DNA from: Bhargavaea cecembensis DSE10
GTDB taxonomy: Bacteria > Bacillota > Bacilli > Bacillales_A > Planococcaceae
Assembly (NCBI RefSeq): GCF_000348905.1
Contig: NZ_AOFT01000018.1
Location: 1-53,498, forward strand
Reading direction: 5' to 3'
DNA length: 53,498 nt
Shown here piece by piece: positions 51,770 through 53,498 of the stretch. A program made the translations under genes and the position numbers. The notes below the pieces were generated by a model. It was not told the DNA's origin and searched no databases. It saw nothing but the letters and a program-made list of their open reading frames with translations. How positions within the stretch are numbered: the first letter of the stretch is position 1; each line of letters begins with the position of its first letter.

Positions 51770-52182
51770 ACACATCACAGCTGGTAGAGTTGTATCAGAA
51801 AATTGCCGATGCAGTCATCGGCATGATTCCGGAAGAATGGAACTGGGTCAAACTCTACACCGAATATTGGGGTGGGTACTATGTCTCCTTCTTCTTCTAT
51901 GTGCCCTCCCATGGCGGAGAACCGGTTTACAGCTTGGATATCCCTGACAGGTTCGAAGTCGACGAAGAGCATTTTAATCAGTTGAAAGAAAGCCTCTACA
52001 ATCAGCAAAAATCGCTATGGATGCAGTTCGCGGATCAGGAAAAGGAACCTTGGACGAACCTCACATTCTCATTGGCAAGCGGCGGAGACATGAAGATGGA
52101 GTACGGGTATGAGGACTTGTCTAACCTTGATCCGATTGAAAAACAGGATCGCTGGGAAACAAAGCATGTTTTCGGCGAGTAA
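51766..52182 (+). CDS. YezG-family immunity protein, paralogue 3 (divergent)
   Basis: 138 aa; same plan (ELYQKIADAVIGMIPEEWNW, YVSFFFYVPSHGGEPV, PWTNLTFSLASGG, YGYEDLSNLDPIEKQDRW) but the most diverged of the set: the usual conserved tail GEQREAWKAKYG is changed to IEKQDRWETKHV. Probably specific to a different nuclease. Confidence 0.82.
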   Translation: MNTSQLVELYQKIADAVIGMIPEEWNWVKLYTEYWGGYYVSFFFYVPSHGGEPVYSLDIPDRFEVDEEHFNQLKESLYNQQKSLWMQFADQEKEPWTNLTFSLASGGDMKMEYGYEDLSNLDPIEKQDRWETKHVFGE

Positions 52183-52197
52183 CGGGGAGTGAAGCAT

Positions 52198-52605
52198 TTG
52201 GCTCGGAAAGCGGAAGAGATTTATCAAGCACTCGCCAATCAGTTGAATGACCTGATCCCTGAGCAATGGGAAAAGGTTCTTCTTTACGTGGAAGATTGGG
52301 ATGATTCATCAACCGCCTATTTCTTTTATTACCCTGCAGAGGGCACAGGTCCGGTGCTCAGCCACGACATTCCGGAGCGGTTTGATATGGACTCGGATGA
52401 CTTCGAGATGAAGGAGTATGAGCTTGGCGAAACAGGGCTTACCCTTCAGCGGGTTTTCAGGGAAGACGGGCAGACACCGTGGACAAGCTTTACCTTCATC
52501 CTGGAGAAAAGCGGCCGGTTCAAGGTGGACTACGGCTATGAAGATTTAAGCGAAGTCGATCCCGGAGAGCAGCGAGAGGCGTGGAAGGCCAAGTACGGGA
52601 AGTAA
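52198..52605 (+). CDS. YezG-family immunity protein, paralogue 4
   Basis: 135 aa from TTG 52198 (GGGGAG 8 nt upstream; GTG 52189 is also in frame but overlaps the RBS). EIYQALANQLNDLIPEQW, VEDWDDSSTAYFFYYP, PWTSFTFILEKSG and YGYEDLSEVDPGEQREAWK. Closest in wording to paralogue 2 and to the broken copy at 53084. Confidence 0.83.
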   Translation: MARKAEEIYQALANQLNDLIPEQWEKVLLYVEDWDDSSTAYFFYYPAEGTGPVLSHDIPERFDMDSDDFEMKEYELGETGLTLQRVFREDGQTPWTSFTFILEKSGRFKVDYGYEDLSEVDPGEQREAWKAKYGK

Positions 52606-52651
52606 AGTTGGATTTCATCATAAATGTTCACCAGGAGAGAGACGGACTAAG

Positions 52652-53075
52652 ATGAAAAAGCAGATGGAGGTCGTTAATAAAAGGTTCCAACATTCCGGAC
52701 GGCTTCCTGAGCCGCCAGCATCCAGATTGTTGATCGATGAGTTTAAAAAATGGGCTGGGGAAAAGACGTCGAATCAAGCTTTTATCAGCGATTATATGAG
52801 TTTGATGAAGACCTCTAACGGATTGCGATTCAACGGTTTGGTCATCTACAACATTTATCAAGAGGACCAAAACAACAGCCTTTACGCTGCCAACAGAATC
52901 TGGTGGGAACAAGAATGGAACCGCAGATACATCTTCTTGGCCGACTCCAATATCTCCTGGTATTGACCTGACAGACAATAAGTTTTACGAACTGGATAAA
53001 CCCAGCGGAGATCAAATCCAGGAGTTCGGTTGTCTTGAGGAGCTCGTCACCAACTCGATCAATGATGTCTTATAG
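52652..53075 (+). pseudogene. Frameshifted SMI1/YrhA-like immunity gene
   Basis: Open from ATG 52652 to TGA at 52964, then continues without a stop in the +1 frame from 52965 to TAG 53073-53075 (DLTDNKFYELDKPSGDQIQE...). Removing one T near 52964 would join ADSNISWY to DLTDNKFYELD into about 140 aa. The protein resembles SMI1/KNR4-fold YrhA-type immunity proteins (NGLRFNGLVIYNIY, FLADSNISWY). RBS GGAGAG upstream. Sequencing error cannot be excluded. Confidence 0.62.
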
Positions 53076-53083
53076 AAGGCGGG

Positions 53084-53498
53084 ATGAAGTTGATGCCAGA
53101 TCAAAAGGAAATCTTCCAAGAGGTCGCTCATGCTTTAAATGACCTCATACCAGAAGCGTGGAACAAAATATTCCTGTACGTCGAAGGCTGAGAAGACTTC
53201 TCTACCGAATACTTCTATTATTATCCGGCTGACAAAAGAACGCCCGTTTTGAGCCATCACATCCCCAATCACTTTGATCTGGACGAAGGAGAATTTGAGG
53301 ACCGCGAAGGTGATTTGGCCGATCGGGTCCTTGACCTGCAAAATGCTTTTAAGGAGCAGGGACTGGAGCCATGGACAAGCCTCACCTTCATCCTTGAAAG
53401 CAGCGGCCAATTTCATGTGGAGTATGGCTGCGAAGATCTTAGAAAGCAGGATATGGTGGAGCAGCGCGAAGCATGGAAGGCCAAGTACGGGACGCGTA
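53084..53498 (+). pseudogene. YezG-family immunity gene with nonsense codon, cut by window end
   Basis: Reads EIFQEVAHALNDLIPEAW then YVEG, after which TGA (53189-53191) stands where the paralogues have TGG (Trp in VEGWEGYSS). The frame then continues cleanly (EDFSTEYFYYYPADKRTPVL, PWTSLTFILESSG, QREAWKAKYGT) to the end of the window without a further stop. A single G-to-A change explains the loss. ATG 53093 is an alternative start. Confidence 0.75.

Overview
The window reads as a chromosomal segment of a moderately GC-rich Firmicute, most likely a member of the Planococcaceae (Bhargavaea/Planococcus/Sporosarcina-like). The pointers are strong AGGAGG-type ribosome binding sites, many GTG/TTG starts, a NorB-type efflux pump, a Bacillus-type nicotinamidase and PBP4a, a staphylococcal-type NreABC system, and an LXG toxin with YezG-family immunity proteins. 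The genus is an inference. No rRNA, tRNA, CRISPR array or insertion sequence was seen.

Layout. 1-12.2 kb is housekeeping and accessory metabolism: norB-like pump, serine hydrolase, two VOC proteins, a DinB-like protein, methyltransferase, flavin reductase, a LytTR regulator next to a succinyl-CoA:acetate CoA-transferase, pncA, an ATP-grasp ligase, a GNAT-like protein and mgtE. dacC follows at 12.4-13.9 kb. 13.9-20.8 kb is a complete trpEGDCFBA operon. 21-24.3 kb holds a DUF4003 protein, a SEC-C/TPR protein and a hemerythrin. 24.3-44.4 kb is one nitrate-respiration supercluster: modABC, narGHJI, nreABC, a hemerythrin, a NarK transporter fused to a PAS domain, then the molybdenum-cofactor genes moeB, moaB, moaC (opposite strand), moeA, mobB, moaE, moaD, mobA and moaA. 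44.5-47.1 kb is an accessory minus-strand block (small protein, AT-rich GIY-YIG/TPR protein, AAC(3)-like acetyltransferase). 47.2-48.8 kb carries an aldehyde dehydrogenase and a small membrane protein. 49.0-53.5 kb is a type VII secretion LXG nuclease toxin followed by a pile of immunity genes, two of them broken.

Most notable. The trp leader contains, in order, a sigma-A promoter, a 5' stem-loop, a run of GAG/TAG triplets at 5-nt spacing that looks like a binding site for TRAP (MtrB), and then a complete T-box with a TGG (Trp) specifier and a TGGC anti-acceptor sequence. Further GAG runs at exactly 5-nt spacing overlap the start codons of trpE and trpD. This predicts that free tryptophan (through TRAP) and tRNA-Trp charging (through the T-box) are read in one leader. 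The TrpG protein of the same operon has Ser where the glutaminase needs its catalytic Cys.

Nitrate genes work together: ModABC imports molybdate, the Moa/Moe/Mob proteins build the cofactor, NarGHI is the membrane reductase, NarJ its assembly factor, NarK moves nitrate/nitrite, and NreABC senses oxygen and nitrate. Paired NreC-type palindromes 21 bp apart lie at the same distance from the -10 element of both narG and narK, and related palindromes lie upstream of modA.

Five intergenic stretches carry short tandem arrays with a 20-21 bp period but unrelated sequences; I do not recognise them as a named repeat family. The LXG locus shows a duplicated leader whose second toxin gene has been deleted, leaving a stub in front of further immunity genes.
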